Below are positions 1 through 8,084 of a DNA stretch of 32,511 bases, piece by piece. Origin of the DNA: Luteimonas sp. ANT-B3E. Lineage in GTDB: Bacteria; Pseudomonadota; Gammaproteobacteria; Xanthomonadales; Xanthomonadaceae. A model generated the notes under the pieces. It was not told the DNA's origin. It was given only the letters and a program-made list of their open reading frames with translations, and did not search any database. The stretch is from assembly GCA_001683895.1 (NCBI GenBank), contig LXQJ01000028.1, positions 30,593-63,103 of the forward strand, read 5' to 3'. The position numbers were made by a program, and so were the translations under genes. The first letter of the stretch is position 1. Each line of letters starts with the position of its first letter.

Positions 1-49
1 GCTGAGCCGCGCGCCAAGACCGCCGCGCCGGCCGCGGCATCGCGGTCAT
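1..49 (-). CDS. Partial unknown gene, N-terminus only
   Basis: An ATG at 49-47 overlaps the TGA of the upstream DUF2231 gene in an ATGA arrangement, the same coupling seen twice more in this operon. The frame stays open to the window edge and reads MTAMPRPARRSWRAAQ. The basic, Arg-rich start could be the n-region of a signal peptide or a membrane protein, but sixteen residues are too few to name a family. From context it is probably another gene of the oxidase cluster. I infer that it is real only from the coupling. Confidence 0.4.
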   Translation of the reverse strand, partial: MTAMPRPARRSWRAAQ

Positions 50-603
50 GCGGCGGGTGGGCCGGCGTCACCGGACGCGCGCTTGCCCTTGTCGGCGTCG
101 TCGCCGACGTCCCCGTGTTCGTCGCCGTAGACGCCAATGCCGTGGCGGAAGCTCAGCGTGCCGCCCAGCCAGCCGGCGACCATCACCAGCAGCGCCATCA
201 CCGATGACAGCAGCAGGCCCCATGGCCAGATCGCGGCTGCCGGATCCGGCAGCCGGAGCCAGACGCCGGCGGCGGCGACCGCGAGCAACATCACCGCGAC
301 GATGAAGTGGTTCCACGCCGACACGTGCCGGCGCACCACCGGCAGCAGGAACATGTCGAACATGCCCACCGCACCTGCCAGCAGGCCGATGCCGAGGCCG
401 GCGACGTTGAGCCAGAACGCGACCTGCGCCCAGAACCCCACCAGCGTCAGAAGGAACAGCACGTCGGCCACCACCACCACGCTCAGGAACGCGACCGGGT
501 ACACCACCATCATTGGATGGATCGGGTGCTTCTTGATCGCCATGCGGCTCTGCACCGTATGGCTGCGGGTCCGGGGGACAGGTTGGCCAAGCTTTTCGGG
601 CAC
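46..603 (-). CDS. DUF2231-family membrane protein
   Basis: A 185-residue integral membrane protein with four hydrophobic segments (about residues 32-55, 62-85, 97-116 and 124-147) and a charged, Asp/Gly-rich cytoplasmic-looking tail. The opening IHPMMVVYPVAFL and the regular four-helix layout are typical of the DUF2231 family, whose function is unknown and which is often found near respiratory oxidase genes. The GTG start at 603 is preceded by a GAGGA ribosome site about 8 bases away and lies 9 bases after the stop of the previous gene. An internal ATG at 543 (MAIKKHP) is the alternative start. Transcription is probably with the upstream oxidase genes, and its stop overlaps the start of the gene at the window edge. 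Confidence 0.8.
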   Translation of the reverse strand: MPEKLGQPVPRTRSHTVQSRMAIKKHPIHPMMVVYPVAFLSVVVVADVLFLLTLVGFWAQVAFWLNVAGLGIGLLAGAVGMFDMFLLPVVRRHVSAWNHFIVAVMLLAVAAAGVWLRLPDPAAAIWPWGLLLSSVMALLVMVAGWLGGTLSFRHGIGVYGDEHGDVGDDADKGKRASGDAGPPAA

Positions 604-612
604 GATGGTTCC

Positions 613-1002
613 TCAGCCGCAGGTGGTCAGGAGCAGGATCGGGATCGCGGTGAACACGGTAGCAACCGCGGCCAGCGCGCAGAGGATCGCGGTCACCGCG
701 CAGGCGAAGCGGCGGCGGCGCACGCCGGTATCGTCGACGTCGCTGCCCGCGACCACCGCGCCGCGCCAGCAGCGCCATGCGCGCAGGCCCTGCCACCCGA
801 TCACCGCCAGTGCCGCCAGCGTCGACAGCGCAAACCACCACGCCGCCGGCGTTGCGCCTGCCACCGGCGTCGCCAGCGCGTCGCGCGCGCAGGCGACGCC
901 CTGCACGCTGTAGACGACCACGAAGTGCGTCGCCCACGCCAGCATCGGCACCGCCATCCCGGTGAGCCGCTGCGGATCCAGCCAGGCGGTCGCGCGGGTC
1001 AT
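613..1002 (-). CDS. Small membrane protein of the oxidase operon
   Basis: A 129-residue protein with three hydrophobic helices (about 15-38, 53-77 and 100-126). It carries PMLAWATHFVVVY in helix 1, then a Cys (C38), and ends in a hydrophobic tail closing with CG. Its ATG overlaps the TGA of the fused oxidase subunit (ATGA), and a GAGG ribosome site sits 5 bases upstream inside that gene. I do not recognise a named family. Position and topology suggest an accessory or assembly subunit of the oxidase (inference). Confidence 0.75.
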   Translation of the reverse strand: MTRATAWLDPQRLTGMAVPMLAWATHFVVVYSVQGVACARDALATPVAGATPAAWWFALSTLAALAVIGWQGLRAWRCWRGAVVAGSDVDDTGVRRRRFACAVTAILCALAAVATVFTAIPILLLTTCG

Positions 1003-3542
1003 GCCAGCCTCGGGAACAGATGGATCACCGCCCACGCCACCAGCCCCTGGCCGACGACGTAGCGCCACAGCCCCGCACCCACGCGCGCGTCCAGTGGCCG
1101 CCAGGCGTCGGTCCGGCCGCGCGCGATGCGCAGCGCGATGAAGCCCGCGAACAGCACCGCGACCGCGACGTGCACGGCGTGGAAGCCGGCCAGCGTCCAC
1201 ACCACAGATGCATACGCGTGCGCCTGCGGCGATCCGGTTGTGGCCATCGCCTGCAGGTGTGCAGCAACGAAGACCGCGCCGGCGACCGCGGTGGCGATCC
1301 ACGCGCCGATCGCGACGGCGCGGCGGCCGCCGTGCAGCGCTCGCATCGCGAGGTGTGACGTCGCGCCTGCCGCCAGCAGCAGCGCCAGCGCCAGCACCGG
1401 CACCGTCCAGCCGCCCAGGCCGATGCCAGCGGGCGGCCACGCCGGCGCGTTGAGCCACAGGTAGAAGTACGAGAACACCAGCGAAGCGAACAGCGAGCCG
1501 TCGATCAGCAGCGAGATCACCAGCGCCCACCAGCCCGGCGCGTTGCGCGCCGCGCGCTGGCTGGGCAGCACCAGCCCGCGGCCGGCGTCGAGCGTCGGCG
1601 GCGCGTGGGGGTCGCCGGTGGTCCACGCCCAGCGTCCGAACAGGCCCAGCAGCGGCAGCGCGAGCAGCGCCGCGGGCAGGTACAGCTTGGCGATGAAGCA
1701 CGCCAGGATCGCTGCCAGCACCAGCCCCGACAGCAGTGGCAGCCAGGTCGAGCGCGAGATCCGGATCACCTGCTCAGGCGCCGACGACACGATGCCGGTA
1801 CCGAGCAGTTCGCGGTGGCCGTGGCCGGCATCCGACAGCAGGCCGTCGCTGCGGGCGACATCCGCGATGGTCGCAGCCCGCTCCCAGAGCGGGTCGCGGT
1901 CGGCAATGCGCGCCATCGACGCGAAGTTGTAGCTCGGCACCGGCGCCGCCAGAGACCATTCCAGCGTGCCTGCATTCCACGGGTTGCGGCCGCCGCGGTG
2001 GCCGTGGCGGAAGCACAGGATCACGTCCAGCAGCACCGCCACCATGCCCACCGTCATCAGAAACGCCGCCGCGGTTGACAGCAGGTTGAGCCAGTGCACG
2101 CCGAGCTCGGCGGAGTAGGTGTAGACGCGCCGCGGCAGCCCCAGCAGCCCGGTCAGGTGCATCGGCAGGAACGCGAGGTTGAAGCCGACGAACACCATCC
2201 AGAACCCGACCCGGCCGATGCTGTCTGACGGCATCCGCCCGCTGACCAGCGGCAGCCAGTAGTACAGCCCGGCCAGCAGTGGGAACAGCAGCCCGCCGAT
2301 AAGCACGTAATGCAGGTGGGCGACGATGAAGTGGGTGTCGTGCACCTGCCAGTTGAACGGCACCAGCGCCACCATCACCCCGGTCAGCCCGCCGCAGACG
2401 AAGATCGCGAAGAACCCGAGCAGATACAGCATCGGCAGCCGCATCCAGGGCCGGCCGGACCACAGCGTCGCGATCCAGGCAAACACCTGCACGCCCATCG
2501 GCAGCGCCACGGCCATGCTCGCGGCGCTGAAGAACGCCAGCGCCAGCAGCGGGATGCCGACCGCGAACATGTGGTGCACCCACAGCCCGAAGCTGAGGAA
2601 CCCGACCGCCACCAGCGCCATCACGATCCAGGTGTAGCCCACCACCGGGCGTCGTGCGAACGTCGACACCACCATCGACACCACGCCCGCCGCGGGCAGG
2701 AAGACGATGTAGACCTCGGGATGGCCGAACAGCCAGAACAGGTGTTGCCACAGCAGCGGATCGCCACCGCGCGCAACGTCGAAGAACGCGAAGTCGAATG
2801 CGCGCTGGATCTCCAGCAGGATGCTGGCGAGGATCAGCGGCGGGAACCCGAACGCGATCATGAATGCCGTTACCAGGATCGCCCAGACGAACAGCGGCAT
2901 CCGCCGCAGCTCCATGCCCGGCGCACGTGTCAGCAGGATCGCGACGATCAGTTCGACCGCCGCGGTCACCGCGGAGATCTCGGCGAACGTCACGCCGATC
3001 AGCCAGAAGTCCGCTCCCAGGCCCGGCGAATAGGTGGCGTCGGTCAGCGGCACGTACATGAACCAGCCGCCATCCGGCACCGCGTCGAAAAGGAAACTCG
3101 AGTACAGGAAGATGCCGCCGAACAGGTAGCACCAGTAGCCGAACGCGGACATCCTGGGGAACGGCAGGTCCCGCGCGCCGATCATCTTCGGCACCAGGTA
3201 CATCGCAAAGCCGGCCATGATCGGCACCGCGAACAGGAACATCATCGTGGTGCCGTGCATGGTCACGAACTGGTTGTAGCGCGCAGGGTCCAGCACCTCC
3301 GCGTCGAACCAGGACAGCTGCAGGCGCATGAACATCGACAGCGCGCCGCCGATGGCCAGGAACACGAAGCCCGTCACCACGAACCGCAGCGAGATGGTCG
3401 AGTGGTTGACCGCGGTCAGCTGACCGACCAGGCCGGGGGCGTTGTCCCATGTGCGCTCAAGCGCCACGATGCGGGCATCGTGCACCGGACCCTGCCGACC
3501 GGCGTCGTCGGTGCCGGGCGCGGCCGCGTCGTGAGGCGTCAT
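999..3542 (-). CDS. Cytochrome c oxidase, fused subunits I and III
   Basis: An 847-residue fusion. Residues ~40-590 are a haem-copper oxidase subunit I and ~655-847 a subunit III-like helical domain, joined by a hydrophilic stretch and a two-helix linker. Subunit I keeps the metal ligands: H96 for the low-spin haem, H274 and Y278 in GHPEVY, H323-H324 for CuB, and H409/H411 for the haems. The GHPEVY form places it in the A1 type. The K-channel lysine (usual PTGVKVF) is Gln: residues 348-354 read PMGVQVF. The two Asn positions of the D-channel (usually GGFGN and PRMNN) are also changed, to GFAMY and PRMSAF, while D125 remains. The enzyme would reduce O2 in the inner membrane. The start has GGAG 7 bases upstream and overlaps the subunit II stop (ATGA). 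The layout resembles rhizobial coxMNOP with coxN and coxO fused. Confidence 0.93.
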   Translation of the reverse strand: MTPHDAAAPGTDDAGRQGPVHDARIVALERTWDNAPGLVGQLTAVNHSTISLRFVVTGFVFLAIGGALSMFMRLQLSWFDAEVLDPARYNQFVTMHGTTMMFLFAVPIMAGFAMYLVPKMIGARDLPFPRMSAFGYWCYLFGGIFLYSSFLFDAVPDGGWFMYVPLTDATYSPGLGADFWLIGVTFAEISAVTAAVELIVAILLTRAPGMELRRMPLFVWAILVTAFMIAFGFPPLILASILLEIQRAFDFAFFDVARGGDPLLWQHLFWLFGHPEVYIVFLPAAGVVSMVVSTFARRPVVGYTWIVMALVAVGFLSFGLWVHHMFAVGIPLLALAFFSAASMAVALPMGVQVFAWIATLWSGRPWMRLPMLYLLGFFAIFVCGGLTGVMVALVPFNWQVHDTHFIVAHLHYVLIGGLLFPLLAGLYYWLPLVSGRMPSDSIGRVGFWMVFVGFNLAFLPMHLTGLLGLPRRVYTYSAELGVHWLNLLSTAAAFLMTVGMVAVLLDVILCFRHGHRGGRNPWNAGTLEWSLAAPVPSYNFASMARIADRDPLWERAATIADVARSDGLLSDAGHGHRELLGTGIVSSAPEQVIRISRSTWLPLLSGLVLAAILACFIAKLYLPAALLALPLLGLFGRWAWTTGDPHAPPTLDAGRGLVLPSQRAARNAPGWWALVISLLIDGSLFASLVFSYFYLWLNAPAWPPAGIGLGGWTVPVLALALLLAAGATSHLAMRALHGGRRAVAIGAWIATAVAGAVFVAAHLQAMATTGSPQAHAYASVVWTLAGFHAVHVAVAVLFAGFIALRIARGRTDAWRPLDARVGAGLWRYVVGQGLVAWAVIHLFPRLA

Positions 3543-4297
3543 GGCCGGGCTCCAATGGTGGTATTGCCGGCGGCACGGGCAGGCCCCGCGGCACCGCCAG
3601 CCGCGGCCGCTGCGCCCGCGTTGTCGCCGCCGGGCCCGAACGCGCGCACGGCCAGCCATTCGGCGAATGCCGCATCGTCGAGCACCGTCACCGGAAAGGT
3701 CATGTGTGCATGGTCCAGGCCGCAGAACTCGGCGCACTGGCCGCGCATCGGGCCGGCGCGATTCGCGCGCAGCCGCAGGCGGTTGATGCGCCCGGGGATG
3801 GCGTCGATCTTGCCGCCCAGTCGCGGGATCCAGAAGCTGTGGATGACATCGTCGCTGCCAATCTCGAATTCGACCATGCGCCCCAGCGGCAGCGCGAGCT
3901 CGTCGACCGCCAGCGCCTGGACGGCCCCGTCGGCGTCGCGATAGCGGAACTGCCAATGCCACTGTCGCGCGGTGACCTCGACTACCAGGTCCACCTCGGT
4001 GCCGGCGCCAGTGACACGCGCGCTGTTGAGCGTGCCGTAGACCAACAGCGCGCCCAGCACGATGGTCGGCAGCACCAGGCCGCCGGCGACGATCAACCGC
4101 TCTGGCCGCGCCAGCGCGCGCGTGTTGCGCCCGCGCAGCAGCGCATAGGCCAGGAAGCCGATCACCGTCAGCCAGATCGCGGTGGCGCCGCCGAGCATCA
4201 GCCACCAGGTGCTGGCGATGGCCTCCGCGGCCGGTCCCGCGGGGTCCAGCGCCGATTGCGGGCCGCCGCACGCGGCCAGCGTGCACACCAGCGCCAC
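3539..4297 (-). CDS. Cytochrome c oxidase subunit II (CuA)
   Basis: This subunit accepts electrons from cytochrome c through the binuclear CuA centre. From the GTG start it has 252 residues. All CuA ligands are visible: H153, C188, E190, C192, H196 and M199, plus the aromatic RQWHWQF at 111-117. Two membrane helices (about 30-55 and 67-90) precede the periplasmic domain. There is no fused cytochrome c domain, and the Ala/Gly-rich tail is probably disordered. The start is problematic. The lipobox LAAC lies at residues 7-10 of the GTG-started protein, with no basic n-region. Reading 17 codons further back gives a good lipoprotein signal (RRR then a hydrophobic run), but that stretch has only ATC or GTC codons behind a GGGGGA ribosome-like site, with no normal start. 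It is the first gene of the operon. Confidence 0.92.
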   Translation of the reverse strand: MALVCTLAACGGPQSALDPAGPAAEAIASTWWLMLGGATAIWLTVIGFLAYALLRGRNTRALARPERLIVAGGLVLPTIVLGALLVYGTLNSARVTGAGTEVDLVVEVTARQWHWQFRYRDADGAVQALAVDELALPLGRMVEFEIGSDDVIHSFWIPRLGGKIDAIPGRINRLRLRANRAGPMRGQCAEFCGLDHAHMTFPVTVLDDAAFAEWLAVRAFGPGGDNAGAAAAAGGAAGPARAAGNTTIGARP

Positions 4298-4577
4298 CGC
4301 GATGGCGGTCGTGGCGCAGCCACGGCGTCGGCCTTGGATGATGACGATGGGTCCCCCGGGATGCGGTGCGCGTCGTGGCGGCGGCGGGCGCGGGGCCTGC
4401 CATTCCGGTCACGGTACGCAGGGTAGCGGCGCCGGAAAAGTCGCGGCGTGAATCCGCGCGACGCTGCTCCCGGCACGACGCGATCGTCGACCCTGTGCAC
4501 GCACACGCGGTGCTGGTGGTGCGGCGTGCCGTGGGACACTGGCCGCGACGACAACCCGGTCCGCATGGAGGCGCCGG
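4298..4577. promoter_or_regulatory. Divergent intergenic region, oxidase operon / secreted protein
   Basis: About 280 bases separate the minus-strand oxidase operon from the plus-strand secreted protein, so both promoters must lie here. The plus-strand gene has a strong GGAGG ribosome site at 4566-4570. The left end holds the untranslated or N-terminal stretch discussed for subunit II. I see no clear -35/-10 pair and no recognisable operator. Confidence 0.35.
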
Positions 4578-5414
4578 ATGCCCAGTTCCCTGCCCTGTTT
4601 CACATTCGCCCGCGGGCTGCTGCTCACCGCCATGGCGGTCGCCGGCCCCGCGCTCGCCGCCCGCGAGCCGGAACCGGCGGCGGCGCGTCCCCCGCCCCCG
4701 GCCGCCGACTGCATGGACGCCAGGCGCATGCAGCGCGCCGTCCAGCTGGCGCCGCGCGCGCTGGAGGTGCATCTGGACGATGGCGTGCGCTACGACATCA
4801 CGCTGCGCCAGGACTGCCCGTCGGTCGTGGAGCCGGGCGGCGCGCTGGAGCTGCTTGCGCCCCACGGCTGGGCCTGTACCGATGGCCCGTCGCTGGTGCG
4901 CGCCGCCGACGGCCGGATGTGCGGCGTGGACCAAGTTGTCTTGCTCGACGCCCGCGGGCTGGCCTCACGGGCGCGCGAGGCGGCGTTGGCGGTGGCGCCA
5001 GGCCCGGAGCCGGCGACGGACGGTGGGTCGGATGCCGGTATCCCGGCAGCGTCCACGCTGCCCACCCTCGAGGTCCGCGGTCGGCGCGCGAAGGGCTTCA
5101 GGGGAACGACAGAGTACTGCGTCGCATCGCGCCATGTGTACAGCTGGAGCGAGGACACGCAGGGCCTGGTCGTCAACGTGCCGCCCGCGCGCGCAGCCGG
5201 ACACCGCCGCTACCGCATCGAGACCAACGGCAGCTGTCCGCTGCTGTGGCGCGCGGAGGCCATCGCGCTGCGGTCGGCGCGTGGCACCGGCGTCGTCTGC
5301 GGGTTCCCGGGAGACGAGGTGGTCGCGACGTCGGCTGAATCGCAGGCGCGCGGCCCCGGGATCTTCTTCAAGCCCTGCCCGATCATCGCGGTGTATCCGA
5401 TCGTGCCCGACTGA
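4578..5414 (+). CDS. Secreted protein with duplicated four-Cys module
   Basis: A 278-residue protein with an N-terminal signal peptide (hydrophobic run 13-26, likely cleavage after ALA at about 27). The rest divides into two similar halves. Module 1 has cysteines at 45, 80, 100 and 115; module 2 at 181, 220, 241 and 267. Matching landmarks are RYDITLRQDCP against RYRIETNGSCP, then a Cys 20-21 residues later. A Pro/Ala/Gly-rich linker (about 138-165) joins the halves. The short cysteine modules recall small secreted Xanthomonadaceae proteins of the DUF6491 sort, but I am not certain. Even numbers of Cys suggest disulfides in the periplasm. The start is supported by GGAGG six bases before ATG. 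No function can be assigned. Confidence 0.75.
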   Translation: MPSSLPCFTFARGLLLTAMAVAGPALAAREPEPAAARPPPPAADCMDARRMQRAVQLAPRALEVHLDDGVRYDITLRQDCPSVVEPGGALELLAPHGWACTDGPSLVRAADGRMCGVDQVVLLDARGLASRAREAALAVAPGPEPATDGGSDAGIPAASTLPTLEVRGRRAKGFRGTTEYCVASRHVYSWSEDTQGLVVNVPPARAAGHRRYRIETNGSCPLLWRAEAIALRSARGTGVVCGFPGDEVVATSAESQARGPGIFFKPCPIIAVYPIVPD

Positions 5415-5488
5415 CGCCGCGGCGCCGCGGAATCGCGTCCGAGTCGGCTGCAGGGTCGCCCTACCGGATCGGCCGGCGCGCATAACGG

Positions 5489-6397
5489 CTAGCGGCGTCT
5501 CCCGGCGGACCGCGTGGCGTCGCGCGGTGCGCCGTCAGGTCCATGGTCGCGCTCGCCGTACCAGAGCTCGAGCCCGTCGCGCGAGCGCAGCAGCGCCCTG
5601 CCGCGCCACGCGAACCGCGCGAACAGCCGCAGCTGGTCCAGCACGCTGAAGGTCCGCAGCTTGCGGTCCGACGTGCGCACCGCCTCGCGCAGCACCACGA
5701 ACCGGCCCTGCCGCGCCAGCGCGCGGCTTATCGCGACGTCCTCGCCGGCGTAGTACGCGGTGTCGAAGCCGCCCACGGCGTCGAACGCGGCGCGTGTGCA
5801 GAACACGAAGCAGCCCGGCGCAATGCCGGCCAGCCGGAACAGCCAGGCGAAGCATGCCGCGCCCCAGTGCGCGTGCCGCGCGGCGTCGGGCTGCAGCCGC
5901 ACCGCGGCGCCGCCGCCGACTGCGCCGGCGGCCAGCGCCGCCAGCGCCGCGCGCAGTACCGCACCGTCGACCTGCGTGTCGGCATCGACGAATACCAGCG
6001 TGTCGCCGCGCGCCGCCGCGGCGCCGGCATTGCGGGTCGCGGCGATGTGGCGCAGCCTGACCGGCAGCACGCGCGCGCCCCGTGCGAGCGCGATCGCTGC
6101 GGTGGCGTCAGTCGATGCGTCATCGACCACGATGACTTCGGACGCCGCGTCCAGCGCGCCCAGCGCGGCAGCCAGCGCGTCCAGCGTGCTGCCGATGAGC
6201 CGCGCCTCGTCGTGCGCGGGCACCACCACCGACACCATCCCGGGCACCCGCGCGACCGCCGACGGTGCAGGCACCGTCGCCATCGCCTCCGCAGCGCGCG
6301 GCATCCCCGTCAGCACCGGGTTGCGATCGCCGAGCGCGTCGCACCGCGCCTCCTCCGCGCCGTGCCGGCCGGCCGGCGTGTCAGCCACCGTCGCCAT
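5489..6397 (-). CDS. Family 2 glycosyltransferase
   Basis: A GT-A fold transferase of about 302 residues that would transfer a sugar from a nucleotide-sugar donor. Visible motifs are the opening SVVVPAHDEARLIG, the nucleotide-binding VVDDASTDAT, the metal-binding DADT, and the GGFD..YAGEDVAISRAL acceptor/base region. A hydrophobic segment around GAACFAWLFRLAGIAPG may touch the membrane, and no multi-helix export domain is present. The start is uncertain. ATG at 6397 overlaps the end of the upstream lipoprotein gene by 17 bases; ATGs at 6304, 6286 and 6238 (just before the conserved core) are alternatives, and the low-complexity N-terminus favours a shorter protein. It resembles small hopanoid/glycolipid or surface-polysaccharide GT2 enzymes, but the acceptor is unknown. 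Confidence 0.82.
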   Translation of the reverse strand: MATVADTPAGRHGAEEARCDALGDRNPVLTGMPRAAEAMATVPAPSAVARVPGMVSVVVPAHDEARLIGSTLDALAAALGALDAASEVIVVDDASTDATAAIALARGARVLPVRLRHIAATRNAGAAAARGDTLVFVDADTQVDGAVLRAALAALAAGAVGGGAAVRLQPDAARHAHWGAACFAWLFRLAGIAPGCFVFCTRAAFDAVGGFDTAYYAGEDVAISRALARQGRFVVLREAVRTSDRKLRTFSVLDQLRLFARFAWRGRALLRSRDGLELWYGERDHGPDGAPRDATRSAGRRR

Positions 6398-7295
6398 CGG
6401 CCCCGGTCGGCGTCGCCGGCGCCGCGGCGCGGCCGGTGAACACGCCGTTGGCGACCTCGGCCGCCTGCCAGCCGCGGTCGACGTCAAGGCCGGTGGTCCA
6501 CCAGCGGTGCGCGTCGATCCGCAGCGGGCCGCGCACGCGCTCGTGGAACCGCACGGGCAGCAGGTACGGCCCGGCGCGGGCGTAGTCCAGGAACGTGGTG
6601 TCGACGTGCGCGCCCTGCGTGGTCTCGAAGCCGTTGAGCGTCATGTGCACGCGGAACAGCAGGTTGGTCTGCATGTCGATCCACAGCACCATGTCGTCGG
6701 TCGCCGCCTCGCCGAACCCGGGGCGCAGCGTCGCCAGCAGGCGGTGGTAGCGGCGCCCACCCTCGCTCGCATCGGGCAGGCGGCGCATCGCCTGCGCGTG
6801 CCAGTGGATGAAGGACGGGCCGAAATGGAACATCTGGAACGCGTCGGTCGTCATCGCGGTTGCGCGCAGCGTCGCCGGGTCGGTGACCGGCACATCGTCG
6901 TAGGCGACGGCGATGCGCCCCGGCGTGCGCACCACGGCCTTGGTCCCCTGCGGTCCGCCGTGACGCACGGCGTAGAGCTGCTCCGATGGCCGGAAACGCT
7001 CCTCCGCGGTGATCCGCCAGCCGGCGTCGGTGACCACCGGCTGGATGCGCTGGATCAGCGAATACCACTCGCCGGACATCGACAGGTTGATGTCTCCGGG
7101 GTGATCGCGAAGGTCGCCGCCGTGCGCGGCCAGGCTGCGGTAGAAGATCGTGCGCGCGCTGCCGTCGTCGGGCAGCGCCGAGTCGACCGTCGGGAACCCG
7201 GTGGCGCAGCCGGCGAGCGTCAGCACCGCCGCGAGCAGCAGCGGCAGCAGGCGCGCGGGACGGACCGCGGGTGCGGCGTGGGCGATGTCGGTCAT
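6381..7295 (-). CDS. Hypothetical lipoprotein
   Basis: A 304-residue protein with a lipoprotein signal: basic RPAR, a Leu/Ala-rich run and lipobox LAGC with C30 as the lipidation site. The mature part is soluble, rich in Trp and His (MFHFGPSFIHWHAQAM around 150-165), with alternating beta-type segments such as DDMVLWIDMQTNLLFRVHMTLNGFE. That pattern is like the LolA/outer-membrane-lipoprotein sorting or DUF1571-type beta folds, but I cannot name the family. An AGGTGG ribosome site 5 bases before ATG 7295 sets the start. The 3' end overlaps the glycosyltransferase start, so the two are probably cotranscribed. Confidence 0.72.
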   Translation of the reverse strand: MTDIAHAAPAVRPARLLPLLLAAVLTLAGCATGFPTVDSALPDDGSARTIFYRSLAAHGGDLRDHPGDINLSMSGEWYSLIQRIQPVVTDAGWRITAEERFRPSEQLYAVRHGGPQGTKAVVRTPGRIAVAYDDVPVTDPATLRATAMTTDAFQMFHFGPSFIHWHAQAMRRLPDASEGGRRYHRLLATLRPGFGEAATDDMVLWIDMQTNLLFRVHMTLNGFETTQGAHVDTTFLDYARAGPYLLPVRFHERVRGPLRIDAHRWWTTGLDVDRGWQAAEVANGVFTGRAAAPATPTGADGDGG

Positions 7296-7424
7296 GGCAG
7301 CCACCTGCGGGAATGCGGCCACGGCGCCGTGGGGGTGCGGCGGCCGGAGGGCCCGGTCCCCGATGGTGTCACGCCGCCTTGCCCCGGGCACGGTGTTGCA
7401 GCGTTCCCTGGAGGCGCCAGGCGG

Positions 7425-8084
7425 TCAGCGTGCGGGGACGGTCCAGAGAAAGATCGTGCTGTTGCCGACTGTCAGCGTCTCTTCCGGTTCCCAGTCGCCC
7501 ATCCGGAAGGCGTGGCTGACGATCCGCGTGCCCGGCGCCAGCTCTGCCAGCAGCCGCGGGCGCAGCTTCTCGTTGAGGCTGTCGAGCAGGTACAGCGTGA
7601 CCACGGTGGCGTCGCTGAAATCGGTCTCGAACAGGTCCTCCTCCTTGAATGTCACCAGGTCGGCGACCCCGGCCTTCGCGGCGTTGGCATTGGCCTCGGC
7701 GATGCGCTCGGGATTGATCTCGATGCCGGTGCCGCGGACCTTGAAGCGGCTGGCGGCGGTGATCGGGATGCGGCCGTCGCCGGAGCCGAGGTCATAGAGC
7801 ACGTCGCCGGTGCGGACCTGGGCCATGTTGAGCATCGCGTCCACCACAGGCTGCGGGGTGGGCACGTAGATCACGTCGGGCACGCGCGCGGGGCGCGCAT
7901 CGGTGTCCGCGGTGGCAGTGCCGCTTGCATCGGCCGGGTCGGGCCACGCCTGCGCCGGCGCGGCGGGGGTGATGGCGGTAGTCGTGGCGCCGTTGGTCGC
8001 GCCGGCGTCGTCGCGGGCGTCGCAGCTGGCGGCCAGCGGGACCAGCACCAGCATCAGGATCGAGAGTGAGCGCGAAGGGGTCAT
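7425..8084 (-). CDS. Exported lipoprotein-like SAM methyltransferase
   Basis: A 219-residue protein. Residues 1-21 are a lipoprotein signal ending LAASC, with C21 as the lipid site and Asp at +2, which in enterobacteria is the inner-membrane retention signal. An Ala/Thr/Pro linker (22-70) leads to a class I methyltransferase domain: motif I is YDLGSGDGRI at 97-106, and acidic E122 in GIEINPERI would bind the ribose. The sequence VPTPQPVVDAML before motif I and the overall shape resemble the FAM173/ATPSCKMT lysine methyltransferase group. SAM is cytoplasmic, so an exported SAM enzyme is odd. The ATG overlaps the stop of the permease gene (ATGA), with AAGGA 9 bases upstream. Methyltransferase family is sure; substrate unknown. 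Confidence 0.82.
   Translation of the reverse strand: MTPSRSLSILMLVLVPLAASCDARDDAGATNGATTTAITPAAPAQAWPDPADASGTATADTDARPARVPDVIYVPTPQPVVDAMLNMAQVRTGDVLYDLGSGDGRIPITAASRFKVRGTGIEINPERIAEANANAAKAGVADLVTFKEEDLFETDFSDATVVTLYLLDSLNEKLRPRLLAELAPGTRIVSHAFRMGDWEPEETLTVGNSTIFLWTVPAR

Noticed and set aside
2310-3944. A long plus-strand open frame opposite the oxidase
   Set aside because: His/Arg/Gln-rich composition with no motif; shadow of the subunit I and II genes.
5415-5488. GC palindrome after the secreted-protein gene as a terminator
   Set aside because: The CCGCGGCGCCGCGG palindrome has no T-run on either strand and such palindromes are frequent in this composition.
5760-8069. A 769-codon plus-strand open frame
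   Set aside because: It crosses three recognisable minus-strand genes and has low-complexity translation; a shadow frame.
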